From contig CAWDRV010000003.1 in assembly GCA_963804825.1 (NCBI GenBank), forward strand, positions 930,001 to 994,000: a stretch of 64,000 nt of DNA, in the 5' to 3' direction. A program made the translations under genes and the position numbers. The stretch comes from JBKQVT01 sp963804825 (GTDB taxonomy: Bacteria > Planctomycetota > Planctomycetia > Pirellulales > Thermoguttaceae). Below the pieces are notes generated by a model. It worked only from the letters and a program-made list of their open reading frames with translations. It was not told the origin of the DNA and searched no databases. Shown here one piece after another: positions 1-9,108 of this stretch; position 1 is the stretch's first letter; each line of letters starts with the position of its first letter.

Positions 1-310
1 CCGGCAATGGGCCCTGCCGAAGCGCTCTGCGACTGGCCGCGCGAGGCTGAACAGTCCTGGATCGCCGCTGACCAGCACGGCGATTCGCCGCCCGGCAGAA
101 CGATGCTCTTCGATGGCCGCCAGCGCCGCGGCGACGTTGCCCTCGACGGCGACGCGCTGGCAGCGAACCTCCGCAAACAATGCCAGCAGCCGGCGGCTGC
201 CGACCATCACGTCGGCCTCCGCGACCGCCTGCCGGGCCGCATGGGTCAGGTAGTCCGCCGAACCGGGGCCGCAGCCGACGATGGCAATTTGTGCGGCGTG
301 TTACCGCCAT
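1..310 (-). CDS. cbiE: Precorrin-6Y methyltransferase CbiE, partial
   Basis: SAM-dependent corrin-ring methylase (CbiE, equal to the N-terminal half of CobL). It reads leftward and leaves the window at base 1, so only about the first 100 residues are present. The N-terminal IAIVGCGPGSADYLT, the VGSRRLL segment and SGDPGLFSLA are family hallmarks. The likely ATG (308-310) overlaps the end of cbiD, but it is one base out of phase with the conserved part; the break is near 285, in an AAA run. The conserved frame itself has no ATG between the cbiD stop and the IAIVG strand. It is the last visible gene of the cob operon, so further ring methylases probably follow outside the window. Confidence 0.8.
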   Translation of the reverse strand, partial: MAVTRRTNCHRRLRPRFGGLPDPCGPAGGRGGRRDGRQPPAAGIVCGGSLPARRRRGQRRRGAGGHRRASFCRAANRRAGQRRSRTVQPRAASRRALRQGPLP

Positions 311-1407
311 GGCGTCAAGTCTCCCGCCGTGCCAAGACATTGTCCGGCCATGTCCACCAGAAAGACAGCGACGGCGACGCGGCCGCGCAGCCGCTGCTCG
401 GCGGCCCGCCGGATGTCGCCGGCCAGTCGCTCCGCCAACAGGGTCCGCTCGGCTGGTTCCAGGGCGGCGAAGATGCCCTCGACGGTCGGGCTGTCGGCTG
501 CCGGCCGGTGTAAGACCTCGCGGTGCAATTGGCCGACCGATGGCACGGCCCCTTGCGACCGCGACCAGTGGGTATCCCATTGCCCCAGGGCCAACTTGGC
601 CAGTTTGCCGGGATGCCCCAAGAGCATTACAGCATCGAATCTGGGACTGTCCCAATTTTCGCGTAGCGAAAATGGGACTGTCCCCTTTCACGTCCGGCAA
701 CCAGATCGAGCACAAAGCCCCAGGCGTTGCCGACCTCGATGAGTTGCTCGTCGGAGGGCGAGAAATGCGACCGGGCCGCGTTGGCGCCGATGTTGCCGGG
801 CACCAGCAGCGGCGCGCGGACGCCGCAGGCCGCGGCCACGTCCAACGCGCATCGCAGGGCGTCGCAGAGCGCCCGGGTGCAATACGGCCGCACGATCCCG
901 GTGGTGCCGAGGATGGACAGGCCGCCTTCGATTCCCAGCCGTGGATTGAACGTGCTGCCGGGCGATTTCGCGGCCGCCGGGGATGGAGAGCTCGACCCGC
1001 ACGCCCCGCGGCGTCACTTCCCGGACGGCCGCGGCGATCATTCGCCGGGGCATGGGATTGATGGCGGGCTCGCCGGGCGGGACCTGCAACCCCGGCTTCG
1101 TGACCGTGCCCACGCCGTCGCCGGCGACGAAGCCGACGCCCTCGTCGCGGCTCCAGGCGACCGTGGCGACGATTTCCAGCCCGTGCGTCACGTCGGGGTC
1201 GTCGCCGGCGTCCTTGCGCACCGCGGCCGCGGCGGCCGCCGCGTCGTGGACCGCCCCGGCGGAGGCGATGGGCACGCGGATCGTTTCGCCGCCGGGCAAG
1301 ACGAGATCGACCGCCGCCGGCGCGGCGCCGCCGGCGAGGATCATGGCCGCCGCTTTGGCCGCGGCCGCCGCGCAGACGCCGGTGGTGATTCCGCTGCGGA
1401 GCGTCAC
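301..1407 (-). CDS. cbiD: Cobalt-precorrin-5B C1-methyltransferase CbiD (broken)
   Basis: CbiD methylates C1 of cobalt-precorrin-5B in the anaerobic cobalamin route. The N-terminus LRSGITTGVCAAAAAKAA is the family signature; PGNIGANAARSHFSPSDEQ and LLGHPGKLAKLA follow later. Start is GTG at 1405-1407, six to seven bases after AGGAG, overlapping the cbiO stop (GTGA). Two defects are seen. A one-base shift near 955 separates GGREIAR from TFNPRLGIEGG-like sequence. A palindromic GACTGTCCC repeat (642-690) lies between VLDLVAG and LLGHPGK and puts a stop next to an in-phase ATG at 627. The first may be a sequencing error; the repeat is a real insertion, since related copies occur elsewhere. Family identity is certain, activity is not. 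Confidence 0.85.
642..690. repeat. GACTGTCCC palindromic repeat (family R1) inside cbiD
   Basis: Inverted copies of GGGACTGTCCC flank a short palindrome TTTTCGCGTAGCGAAAA. Related elements lie at 16057-16102, 30843-30882 and 60297-60379. Here it splits the conserved part of cbiD just before its GHPGK motif. Confidence 0.8.
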
Positions 1408-2285
1408 GTTCGTTCTCCTGGCACGCCGACGTTGCCGGTCTGGGCGACCCATTGCCGGATTTGCCGCCGTGCCTGCTGGACCGTCAGCGGGAGCCGCTCG
1501 GCCGACATGCCGTCGCCGTCCAGTTCGTGGAACAGTTGTGCGATCAAGGGAAGCCGCAGCCCCGCCTCGGCGGTCGCCCAGGCATCGGCCAGGACCGCCT
1601 CCGGCGGGCCTTCCCGATGGACGCGCCCCTGGCGGAGCACGTAGATGCGCGTGGCCAGCACCGGCAGGAGATCGACGCAGTGCGTGGCGAAGATCAGGGT
1701 GATTTTCTCCTGCCGGTTCAACCGCAGGAGCAACTCGATCATGTGCGTTTCGCTCTGCGGATCGAGCCCGGCCGTCGGCTCGTCGAGGACCAGGATGGAA
1801 GGCCGCATGGCCAGCACGCCGGCCAGGCACACGCGTTTCTGCTCGCCGAAGCTCAAGTGATGGATGGGCCGGCTGCGCAGGGCCAGGGCATCGACCGCCA
1901 CGAGGGCCTCCTCGACGCGCCGGGCCGCGTCGGCGTCGGCCAGGCCCATGTTGCGCGGACCGAAGGCCACGTCCTGCTCGACGGTGGCAGCGAAAAGCTG
2001 ATCGGACGGATTCTGAAAGACCATGCCGATCGTGCGATACAACTCGGCGGGGGCCATGGCCGACAGGTCGGTTCCCGCCAGGCGGACGTGCCCCCGTTGC
2101 GGACGGACCAGCCGCAGGAGCACTTTCATCAGGGTCGTCTTGCCGGCGCCGTTGGCCCCCATCACGGCAACCAACTCGCCCGCGCGGGCTCGCAAGGTCA
2201 AGTCGTCCAGGGCCACGATCCCGTCGGGATAGGCGTAACGGATCGCTTCGGCTTCGACGGCCATGGGGCGGGTCGCGTTGTTCAC
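1404..2285 (-). CDS. cbiO: Cobalt ECF transporter ATPase CbiO
   Basis: ATP-binding subunit of the energy-coupling-factor cobalt importer, working with CbiM, CbiQ and the small CbiN-position protein. Walker A is GANGAGKTT, the Q-loop lies in GMVFQNPSDQLF, the ABC signature is LSFGEQKR, Walker B is ILVLDEPTAGLD and the H-loop is FATHCVDLL. About 293 residues, normal for the family. The GTG start at 2283-2285 overlaps the cbiQ stop (GTGA) behind GGTGG; an in-frame ATG at 2264 is an alternative. The reading frame is intact. It is under the cobalamin riboswitch, as expected for cobalt uptake. Confidence 0.93.
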   Translation of the reverse strand: MNNATRPMAVEAEAIRYAYPDGIVALDDLTLRARAGELVAVMGANGAGKTTLMKVLLRLVRPQRGHVRLAGTDLSAMAPAELYRTIGMVFQNPSDQLFAATVEQDVAFGPRNMGLADADAARRVEEALVAVDALALRSRPIHHLSFGEQKRVCLAGVLAMRPSILVLDEPTAGLDPQSETHMIELLLRLNRQEKITLIFATHCVDLLPVLATRIYVLRQGRVHREGPPEAVLADAWATAEAGLRLPLIAQLFHELDGDGMSAERLPLTVQQARRQIRQWVAQTGNVGVPGERT

Positions 2286-3066
2286 AAGGGCCACCTTTCT
2301 GCCAGCACGAAGGCCACGCCGATCAACCCCGCGGCGATCGCCGAGACGATCTTGTCCTTTTTCGCCAAGGGGGGCAAGTTGGGGACCGGCAACGAACCTT
2401 GGTAGCCGCGGGCCACCATCGCCTCGTGGGTCCGCTGGGCCTGGTCGATCGACCGCAGGATGACGATTCCGGCCAGGCTGCCCAGCGACTGGAGCGAGCG
2501 GCGGTACGTGGCGTGCCCGAGCCGCGCCTTCTGCGCCGAGAGCACGCCGGCGGCCTGCTCGAAAAGCGTGAAGATCGACCGCACCATGAGCATGGCGATT
2601 TCGATCCAGGCCCGCGGCAGCCGCGCCCAACGCAACCCGGCGAAGATTTCGTGGGCCTGCGTGAACGTGCAGAGGACGACGATGGCGCTGACCGAGCCGA
2701 GCGCGCGGGCGGCGATCTGCGCCCCGTCGAGCAATCCCTCGCGACTGACGACCAAGTGCCAGGGTCCCAGCGGCAGCGAGGCCAGCGGAGTGGTGCCGGT
2801 CATCAATGCCCGCAAGAGGCAGACGACGGCCACGATCCCCAGCGGGGCGGTCAAGCGATAGATCGTCGCCCGCAGCGGCGCCGGAAGGCGACGAGCACAC
2901 CCAGGCAGATGCCCAGCGTCGCCAGCGGCAGGGCGACTCGCGTCGAGAAGGCCGCGGCCAGGATCGCCGCGCCGGCCACGATCAGCTTGACGCGGACGTC
3001 CATCCGCGCCAACCGGCTGCGGCCCGGGTTCCTTCCGATGGAGAGCAATTCAAGAATGTGGTGCAT
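2282..3066 (-). CDS. cbiQ: Cobalt ECF transporter T-component CbiQ (one frame break)
   Basis: Membrane scaffold of the CbiMNQO cobalt importer; it couples the substrate-binding subunit to the CbiO ATPase. The N-terminal part (MDVRVKLIVAGAAILAAAF, a typical first membrane segment) and the remainder (AHEIFAGLRWARLPRAWIE, LRSIDQAQRTHEAMVARGY) lie in different frames. The second part contains the Ala-Arg-Gly coupling motif of T-components. The shift is near 2880, in GGCGCCGC. Joined length is about 261 residues, as usual. ATG at 3064-3066 overlaps the upstream small gene by 17 bases, and the stop overlaps cbiO by 4. Confidence 0.87.
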
Positions 3067-3349
3067 GGTCTTTCGTCAGTGTCTTTTTTGGCGGAAATAA
3101 ATTGCGGTACGTGTATCCGGCGATGAAACCGCCGACCGTGCCGGCCACGAGGAACATGAACAATCCCAAATCGCCCTGGACGAGATTGATATAGGGCTCT
3201 CGGGCGGGATGCCCGGCGGACTTGGCAATTTCTTCGAACCTGTCGTCGACGCCCTGCCAGTCGGCGTCGGCCGCATGGGCAGGCCGGCGGCACCACAGCG
3301 GCGTGGCGGCCAGGACCGCGATGATCAACAGCGTACAGAGACGTTTCAT
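3050..3349 (-). CDS. Small two-helix protein at the CbiN position of the cobalt transporter
   Basis: A 99-residue protein between cbiM and cbiQ, where cbiN normally sits. It has a hydrophobic N-terminal segment (residues about 4-24, ending in an AHA-type cleavage-like site), a short extracytoplasmic part (WQGVDDRFEEIAKSAGHP) and a second membrane helix (GLFMFLVAGTVGGFIAGYTY). This topology matches CbiN, but the sequence is only loosely similar, and I recall related small proteins beside CbiMQO in other anaerobe-type operons. Inferred role: auxiliary subunit helping CbiM capture cobalt. The ATG overlaps the cbiM stop (ATGA). Confidence 0.65.
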   Translation of the reverse strand: MKRLCTLLIIAVLAATPLWCRRPAHAADADWQGVDDRFEEIAKSAGHPAREPYINLVQGDLGLFMFLVAGTVGGFIAGYTYRNLFPPKKTLTKDHAPHS

Positions 3350-4098
3350 ATTTCTTCTCCGGCGACGGACGCGGCCAAGGGCGGCAGCCCGAGCAGTTCG
3401 GGACGACGCAACCACAGAAAGCGATAGGCGACGGCCGTCATCACGCCATCGGCGATGCCCAAGGGGATTTGGGTGGGCACGAAGGCCGCGCCATAAACGA
3501 GGAACATCGTTGTTATCGACGCGTTGTCGTGCGTCCCGCTGGCCAACAGGAAGGCGGCCATGGCATACGTGGCCCAATCCGAGAGCAGCCCGGCGAGAAA
3601 CGCCGCGGGGAAAGCCGGCACCCGCGCCCACCGCAAGACGCGGAACAAACCGTAGGCGCTGAAGGCCCCGACCACGCCCATCGACATGATGTTGGCGCCC
3701 AAGGTGGTCAAGCCGCCGTGCGCCAGAAACAGCGCTTGCAAGAGCAAGGCGATGCTGGCGACCACCACGGTCGGCCCCGGCCCGATCAGCAGCGCCCCCA
3801 GTCCGGTGCCGCAAGGATGCGAGCAAGTGCCGCCGGGCAAGGGCACGTGCATGCAGGAGATGACGAAAATCGCCGAGCCGACCAGCGCGACCAGGGTCAC
3901 GTAGGAGGGATCGGCGGCCCGGCGGCGTTGGATGGTCCGCAGTCCCCAGAACAGAAACGGCGCGGCCACGAGGAACCAAAGGCCGGCCCAACTGGGCGGC
4001 AGAATGCCTTCGCTGATGTGCATGGCCAGAGCCGGCGCCGGCCAGAAGACAAGAGCGGCCACGAGAATGGTCCCAAGGACAAGTGTTTTTCTGTTCAT
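3346..4098 (-). CDS. cbiM: Cobalt ECF transporter S-component CbiM
   Basis: Substrate-specific membrane subunit for cobalt. A leader (residues 1-24, ending PAPALA) precedes MHISEGILPPSW; in this family the mature N-terminal Met-His helps bind the metal. A second His-rich conserved stretch, MHVPLPGGTCSHPCGTGLG, follows, then several hydrophobic helices. The ATG at 4096-4098 has AGGAG nine bases upstream. The frame is also open upstream, without a stop, into the cbiX-cbiC gene, so a read-through product is formally possible; the leader peptide and its own ribosome site argue for a separate protein. 250 residues, intact. Confidence 0.92.
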   Translation of the reverse strand: MNRKTLVLGTILVAALVFWPAPALAMHISEGILPPSWAGLWFLVAAPFLFWGLRTIQRRRAADPSYVTLVALVGSAIFVISCMHVPLPGGTCSHPCGTGLGALLIGPGPTVVVASIALLLQALFLAHGGLTTLGANIMSMGVVGAFSAYGLFRVLRWARVPAFPAAFLAGLLSDWATYAMAAFLLASGTHDNASITTMFLVYGAAFVPTQIPLGIADGVMTAVAYRFLWLRRPELLGLPPLAASVAGEEI

Positions 4099-5128
4099 GC
4101 AAGTTGTCTCCTCTTCCAAGGAGGCCAGGGCGTTGACGGCCGCGGCCGCCACGGGACTGCCTCCGCGGGCGGTGGTGTTGGTGATGTAGCACAGGTCGCT
4201 TTCCAAGAGCGCCAGTTTCGCTTCCCGGGCGCCGACCAGGCCCACCGGCAAGCCGACGACCAAGGCCGGCCGCGGCCCGCCGCCGCGGACGATTTCCAGC
4301 AGCTTCCAAAGCGCCGTGGGGGCATTGCCGACCGCCACGATCGCGCCGGCCATTCGCGGTGCAAGCCATTCCATGGCCGCGGCGGCCCGAGTGCATTGCC
4401 GCTCTTGCGCCAGCGCGGCCACCTCCGGGCTGGCGATCGCGCAGACGACCTCGTTGCGGACCTTGGTGATCCCCGCTTGCAGCATCTTCACGTCGCAAAG
4501 GACCGGTCTGTCCGCCGCCAACGCGGCCCGACCACGTTCGACCGCTTCCGGATGAATGCGCAGCGAGCGGGCCAGCGAGAAATCGGCCGTCGCATGGACG
4601 ATCCGCTCGACGATCCGCCGGCCGGCGGCATCCCATGCCGCGGCTGTGTCCGCGGCGGCCGCATCGAGTTGCCGGGCGATGATCTGGTAGCTCCGCCGTT
4701 GGATTTCCTCGCCCAACGTCGGCAGCGCCGCGGCGGACGCGGCGGACGCGGCCACGGGCGTCAGCCGCTCGACCACCACGTCCTCCAAGGCCGGGTCGTT
4801 CTCCAGCGTCGGCAGGACCTCCAGCGCGATCGCCGGGAACTGCCGGCGGCATTGCTCGACTAGGGCGGGAATGTCGTGCGTCACGTGCTGGCCCGTGTAG
4901 AGAAAATAGGGCAGAAGCACGATCCGCGTCACGCCGCCCGCGGCCAGCTCGGCCACCCGGTCGGCGATGCTCGGCCGGGCAATGGAAAAGAACGCGGGCA
5001 GGACGTTCTCCGTGCCCAGCCGGGCCGCGATCCGCCCGACCAGCGCCACGAAACCGCTCGTTGGCTTCCGCCCGCGGGCTGCCGTGACTGACGATCAGAA
5101 TGCCGGTCGGTCCGGTCGGGTCGTTCAT
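4099..5128 (-). CDS. cbiX-cbiC: CbiX sirohydrochlorin cobaltochelatase fused to CbiC precorrin-8X methylmutase
   Basis: Two cobalamin enzymes in one gene. Residues 1-120 are a short CbiX-type chelatase that inserts cobalt into sirohydrochlorin: ILIVSHGSP and YTGQHVTHDIP hold the two metal-site histidines. Residues from about 140 are CbiC, which moves the C11 methyl to C12: IQRRSYQIIARQLD, ERIVHATADFSLA, VLCDVKMLQAGI and VAVGNAPTALWKLLE are typical. ATG at 5126-5128 overlaps the cbiA stop (ATGA). A one-base surplus in the TTT run near 5072 shifts the frame after residues ANERF. No stop separates the gene from cbiM; a TGA overlapping the cbiM ATG exists only in another frame, so a lost base near the 3' end is likely. 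Confidence 0.88.
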
Positions 5129-6587
5129 GCTCGTTCCTCGCAGCGGGCAAGAAAGCGCTCGACCGCCCGCGGCCGCGACGCCCAGTGCAGGTGGACGTAG
5201 CTGGCCAGCACGCGGCCCTTGGCGAAGCCCTCGACCGCGACGGCCTCCTCGCGGCGATGATGCAAGTGATAGGCCGGCTGCCAGCCCTCCGCGCGGCCGC
5301 GGTCGGCGACAATTTCGGAATAGTGGAACTCGTGGCCGCGGCAGGCGTCGCCCGCCGCGCCCCAGAGCCAGTCGCCCGTGAACGTCGCTTCCGTGTAGCC
5401 CAGCGTCTTCAGCGTCTTGAGCATGGCCGTTTCGACGGGCACGACGCCGGCCATCGCGTGCCGGGCGCCGTCGAGCGTTCGCACCGCGCCGCCCAAATAC
5501 ATCAACCCGCCGCATTCCGCATAGACCGGACGGCCCGAAGCGGAAAAGCGGCGCACGGCGTCGAGCATGGGGCGATTGGCGGCCAGCCGGGCCGCGTGGA
5601 CTTCCGGATAGCCCCCGCCGAAGTACAGGCCGTCGAGGTCCTCGGGCAGCGCGCCGTCGGCCAGCGGCGAGAAGGCGGCCAGTTCCGCCCCGCCGGATTG
5701 GAGCGTTTCCAGGTTGTCGGGATAATAGAAGTGGAAGGCTTCGTCCCGCGCGATTCCCAGCCGCACGCGGGACGCACGGCATTGTAGGGTGGGTCGAAGG
5801 GTGCCGTGCGAAGCAGGTTCCCGAGCCCCACCATTGCTGCGGTCTGGTGGGGCTCGCTCCGCTCGACCCACCCTACTGTCCGAGATGCCCGCAAGCTCCA
5901 AGAGCGATTTCATGTCGAGATGCTGCCCGCACGCATCAGCCAAGGCTTCCAGGACCTGATCGTCCAGCCCGCTTTGATCGGCGCTGACGAGTCCCAGGTG
6001 CCGGCTTTGCAGCGTCGGCAATGCCCCGCGGGGCACGGCGCCCAGCAGCGGCGGCAATGCGCGCCGGCCAACGCCTCGGCGAGCCAGTCGCGGTGCCGCG
6101 GCGAGCCTGACTGGTTGGCAATCACGCCGGCGATGCGGACCTCGGGCTCGAACTCGGCGAAACCCTGGACCGTCGCGGCCAGGCTGCGGGCGGCCCCGTG
6201 GGCGTGGATCGCCAGGACGATCGGGGCGCCCAGGAGCAGGGCGATTTCGGCCGTGCTGCCTTCCAGCGACGCGGGCGACGCCCCGTCGAAAAGCCCCATG
6301 ACGCCTTCGATCACCGCCAGGTCGGCGTCGGCCGTGGCCCGGGCGAACAGTTGCCGCACGTAGTCGGCCGAAGTCATCCAGGCGTCGAGGTTGTAGCAGG
6401 TCCGGCCCGACGCCCGCGTCAGGTAGGTGGGATCGAGGAAATCGGGACCGACCTTGAAGGTTTGCACCCGCAGGCCGGCTCGCCCCAGTGCGCGGACGAT
6501 GCCCAGCGCGAGCGAGGTCTTGCCGACGCCGCTGCCGGTTCCGGCGATCAGAAGGCTGGGACAACGGGAAGGCTTTTGCGGTTTCAT
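5125..6587 (-). CDS. cbiA: Cobyrinate a,c-diamide synthase CbiA (one frame break, repeat in linker)
   Basis: Uses glutamine and ATP to amidate the a and c side chains of cobyrinate. The N-terminal ATPase domain has the P-loop GTGSGVGKTSLA and VGPDFLDPTYL; the C-terminal glutamine amidotransferase domain has DEAFHFYYPDNLE, the catalytic Cys in AECGGLMYLG, and HEFHYSE. A frame shift lies near 6050. Between the domains a GTAGGGTGGGTCGAGC-type palindromic repeat (5783-5877) is read in frame, adding about 35 residues (for example CRASRVRLG side sequence) in place of the normal linker. ATG at 6585-6587 overlaps the cbiB stop. Confidence 0.9.
5783..5877. repeat. GTAGGGTGGGTCGAGC palindromic repeat (family R2) inside cbiA
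   Basis: About 95-base imperfect palindrome with outer arms TAGGGTGGGTCGA and TCGACCCACCCTA and an inner GAGCCCCACC/GGTGGGGCTC pair. A second, cleaner copy is at 17306-17396. This copy sits in the cbiA interdomain linker and stays open in the cbiA frame. Confidence 0.88.
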
Positions 6588-7552
6588 GCGGCGGCCCTCC
6601 ACAGTTGCCAGAGATGAATGGCCCCCAGCCGCAGCGAAAGACCGGCGGCCAGGAACAAGACGGCGGCGACGCCCATCAAGGCGTTGGCCAGCGGGATGTG
6701 CCGCGGCGCAAGCGGAGTCAAGGGTTCGCCGACGGCGGGCTGGTCCACGGGCCGGCCGCCGTAGAAATTGCGTCCGCCCACCTGGACGCCCAGCGCCCCG
6801 GCCACGGCGGCCTCGGGCAGCCCGGCGTTGGGGCTGGCATGTTTGCGGCCGTCGCGGAGCAGGATGCGCGCGGCCTGGAGCGGACGCTGCCCCAACAGCA
6901 TCGCCGCCACGCACAGCAGCGGGGCCGTCAGACGCGCGGGAAGGTAGTTGGCCAGGTCGTCGATCCGCGCCGCCGCCCAGCCGAACCGGGCGTAGCGTTC
7001 GTCCTGGTGGCCGAACATCGAATCGAGCGTGTTGATCGCGCGATAGACCACGGCGCCGACGGGCCCGGCGACGATGGCCCAGAACAGCGGGGCGGTGACG
7101 CCGTCAACGGTGCTTTCGGCCACGCTTTCCACGGCTGCCCGGACGATGCCCGGCTCGTCCAGCCGATCGGTGTCGCGTCCGACGATCGCCGCCACGCGAC
7201 GCCGCGCCTCGACCAGGTCTCCGGCGGCCAGCGCCCGGCGGACGGCCATGCTGTGGCGGACGAGGTCGCGGGCCGCGATCGTCGTGTAGAGGATCGCGAT
7301 GGAAGCGACGTCGGCCCAGATCGGTCCGGCCAGCGCCGCCAGCCGGACGACGCCCCAGGCCGCCGCTCCGGCGGCAACGTAGACCAGCAGGGCGACGGCC
7401 AGCCCGGCCAGCCTGGTACGCCCGCCGGCGAGCGATTCCAGCCGCGAGGCCAGCCACGCGATGCCGCGGACCGGATGCGGCAGCCAACGCGGGTCGCCCA
7501 GGGCCAGGTCGAGGGCCACCGCGGCCAGGATTTGGTTTTCCAAGTTCATCAC
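6584..7552 (-). CDS. cbiB: Adenosylcobinamide-phosphate synthase CbiB
   Basis: Integral membrane enzyme that joins the aminopropanol (phosphate) arm to adenosylcobyrate. Family features are DLALGDPRWLPHPVRG at the N-terminus, AAVESVAESTVDGVTAPLFW and YRAINTLDSMFGHQDERY in the middle, and KHASPNAGLPEAAVAGAL near the C-terminus, with several hydrophobic helices between. About 322 residues, normal and intact. GTG at 7552 or ATG at 7549 can start it; neither has a strong ribosome site. Its partner cobD, making the aminopropanol phosphate, lies two genes upstream. The stop overlaps the cbiA ATG. Confidence 0.95.
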   Translation of the reverse strand: MMNLENQILAAVALDLALGDPRWLPHPVRGIAWLASRLESLAGGRTRLAGLAVALLVYVAAGAAAWGVVRLAALAGPIWADVASIAILYTTIAARDLVRHSMAVRRALAAGDLVEARRRVAAIVGRDTDRLDEPGIVRAAVESVAESTVDGVTAPLFWAIVAGPVGAVVYRAINTLDSMFGHQDERYARFGWAAARIDDLANYLPARLTAPLLCVAAMLLGQRPLQAARILLRDGRKHASPNAGLPEAAVAGALGVQVGGRNFYGGRPVDQPAVGEPLTPLAPRHIPLANALMGVAAVLFLAAGLSLRLGAIHLWQLWRAAA

Positions 7553-7559
7553 AGTCTCA

Positions 7560-9082
7560 TCACAGTCCCATCAGGCGATAAATCGCTTTCATGTTCAAGC
7601 TGTCGCGGACGACGCCGGCCAGGCGATCCAGCGCGGGCTCGATGTCGTACCGCGCGATCACCCGGCCCAGCGGCGCCAGGCCGCGGCGGACCCGCAGGCG
7701 GTCGATGAACCAGCGGCGGAACGGATCGGCGTCGAAGACCCCGTGCAGATAGGTGCCCCAGACGCGGCCGTCGGCGCTGCCGGAGCCGACCACCTGGCCG
7801 TCCGTCCGGCGGAAGAGGGCAGGGGAGTCGTCCGCGCTGGTCCGGCCATGATGGATTTCGTAGCCCACGACCTCCAGGGTCGAGGCGGCGTGGGTGGCGG
7901 TGGTGCGGGCGAGGGTTTTTTCGGCGGCCATGACCGTGACGGTCCCGAGCAGCCCGAGCCCGGGGATGGCCACGGCGGCCGATTCGAGGGCCAGCGGGTC
8001 GCGGATTTCGCGGCCCAGCATTTGGAATCCGCCGCAGATGCCGACGACCTCGGTATTGCCCCGCCGCGCCAGTTGACCGATCCGGTCGGCCAGCCCGTTC
8101 TGGCGGAGGTGGCTCAGGTCGGCCAGCGTGTTCTTGCTGCCGGGAATCAGGACGGCGTCGGGCTGTTGCAGGTCGGCCGGCGTGCGGACGATCCGCAGCC
8201 GCACGTCGCTCTCGCCGCGGAGCGGGTCCAGATCGGTGAAGTTCGAGATGTGCGGCAGGTCGATCACGGCGATCTCCACGGCGTCGCGGAGGATCGCCGT
8301 TTTGGCCGCCGGCGCCGTTAGGACCATGGTCGCGCTGATTGCCGTTTTCGCCGTGGGCGTCCAACCGCCCGCTCTTGAACTCGACCGAGTCTTCCTCCGG
8401 AAGCCCCAGCGACGCCAGGTAGGGGACGACGCCCAGGACGGGCCGGCCGGTGCGGCGGAGCGTGTAGTCCAGCGCGGGCGTCAGCAGGCTGGCGTCGCCG
8501 CGGAAGCGGTTGACGATCCAGCCGGCCACCAGGCGCCGCTCCCACTCATCGAGCACTTCCAGCGTGCCGACGAAGGCGGCGAAGACGCCGCCGCGGTCGA
8601 TGTCGCCCACGATGAGCACGGGCGAGCCGGCATGTTCGGCCATGCGCATGTTGACGATGTCGTGGTCCTTCAGGTTAACCTCGCCGGGCGAGCCGGCCCC
8701 TTCGAGCACCATGGCGTCGAACTCCGCGGCCAGCGAGTCGTAGCACTCGCGCGCGGCGGCAAACGCCCGGGGCTTGAACCGCACGTACTCGTCCACGCGC
8801 ATGTTGCCCACCGGCCGGCCGCCGAGCAATCACCTGGCTGCCGGTGTCCGAGTTGGGCTTCAGCAGGATGGGGTTCATCCGGACGTCGGGCTCCAGGCGG
8901 CAGGCTTGGGCCTGAACGACCTGGGCGCGGCCCATCTCGCCTCCCTGGCGGGTGACGAACGAGTTGAGCGACATGTTCTGGGCCTTGAACGGCGCCACGC
9001 GGACGCCGTCCTGGAAGAGGATGCGGCACAGGGCGGCCGTCAGGATGCTCTTGCCGGCGTTGGAACTGGTGCCCTGGAGCAT
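7560..9082 (-). CDS. cbiP: Cobyric acid synthase CbiP (two frame breaks)
   Basis: Amidates the b, d, e and g side chains of adenosylcobyrinate a,c-diamide using glutamine and ATP. In order: P-loop QGTSSNAGKSILTAALCR, KAQNMSLNSFVT, VLEGAGSPGEVNL, VGDIDRGGVFA, ISNFTDLDPL, the catalytic Cys in VGICGGFQMLG, and the catalytic His in GTYLHGVF. The pieces lie in three frames, with shifts near 8832 (after GSQVI) and near 8330. ATG at 9080-9082 starts directly at the P-loop strand, so a start a few codons upstream is possible; that frame is continuous with cobD through a repeat. About 500 residues in all, as usual. Confidence 0.92.
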
Positions 9083-9108
9083 CAGGGCCGGCGTCTTCCG
9101 CGTGGCAT

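Noticed and set aside
1404..2900. A 498-codon frame that would fuse an upstream region to CbiO
   Set aside because: The upstream part is CbiQ read in the wrong frame; only the part from 2285 matches CbiO.
3050..5782. A 910-codon minus-strand frame spanning several cbi genes
   Set aside because: Only its ends coincide with real proteins (the small CbiN-position protein and the CbiX start); the middle is out of frame with CbiC and CbiM.
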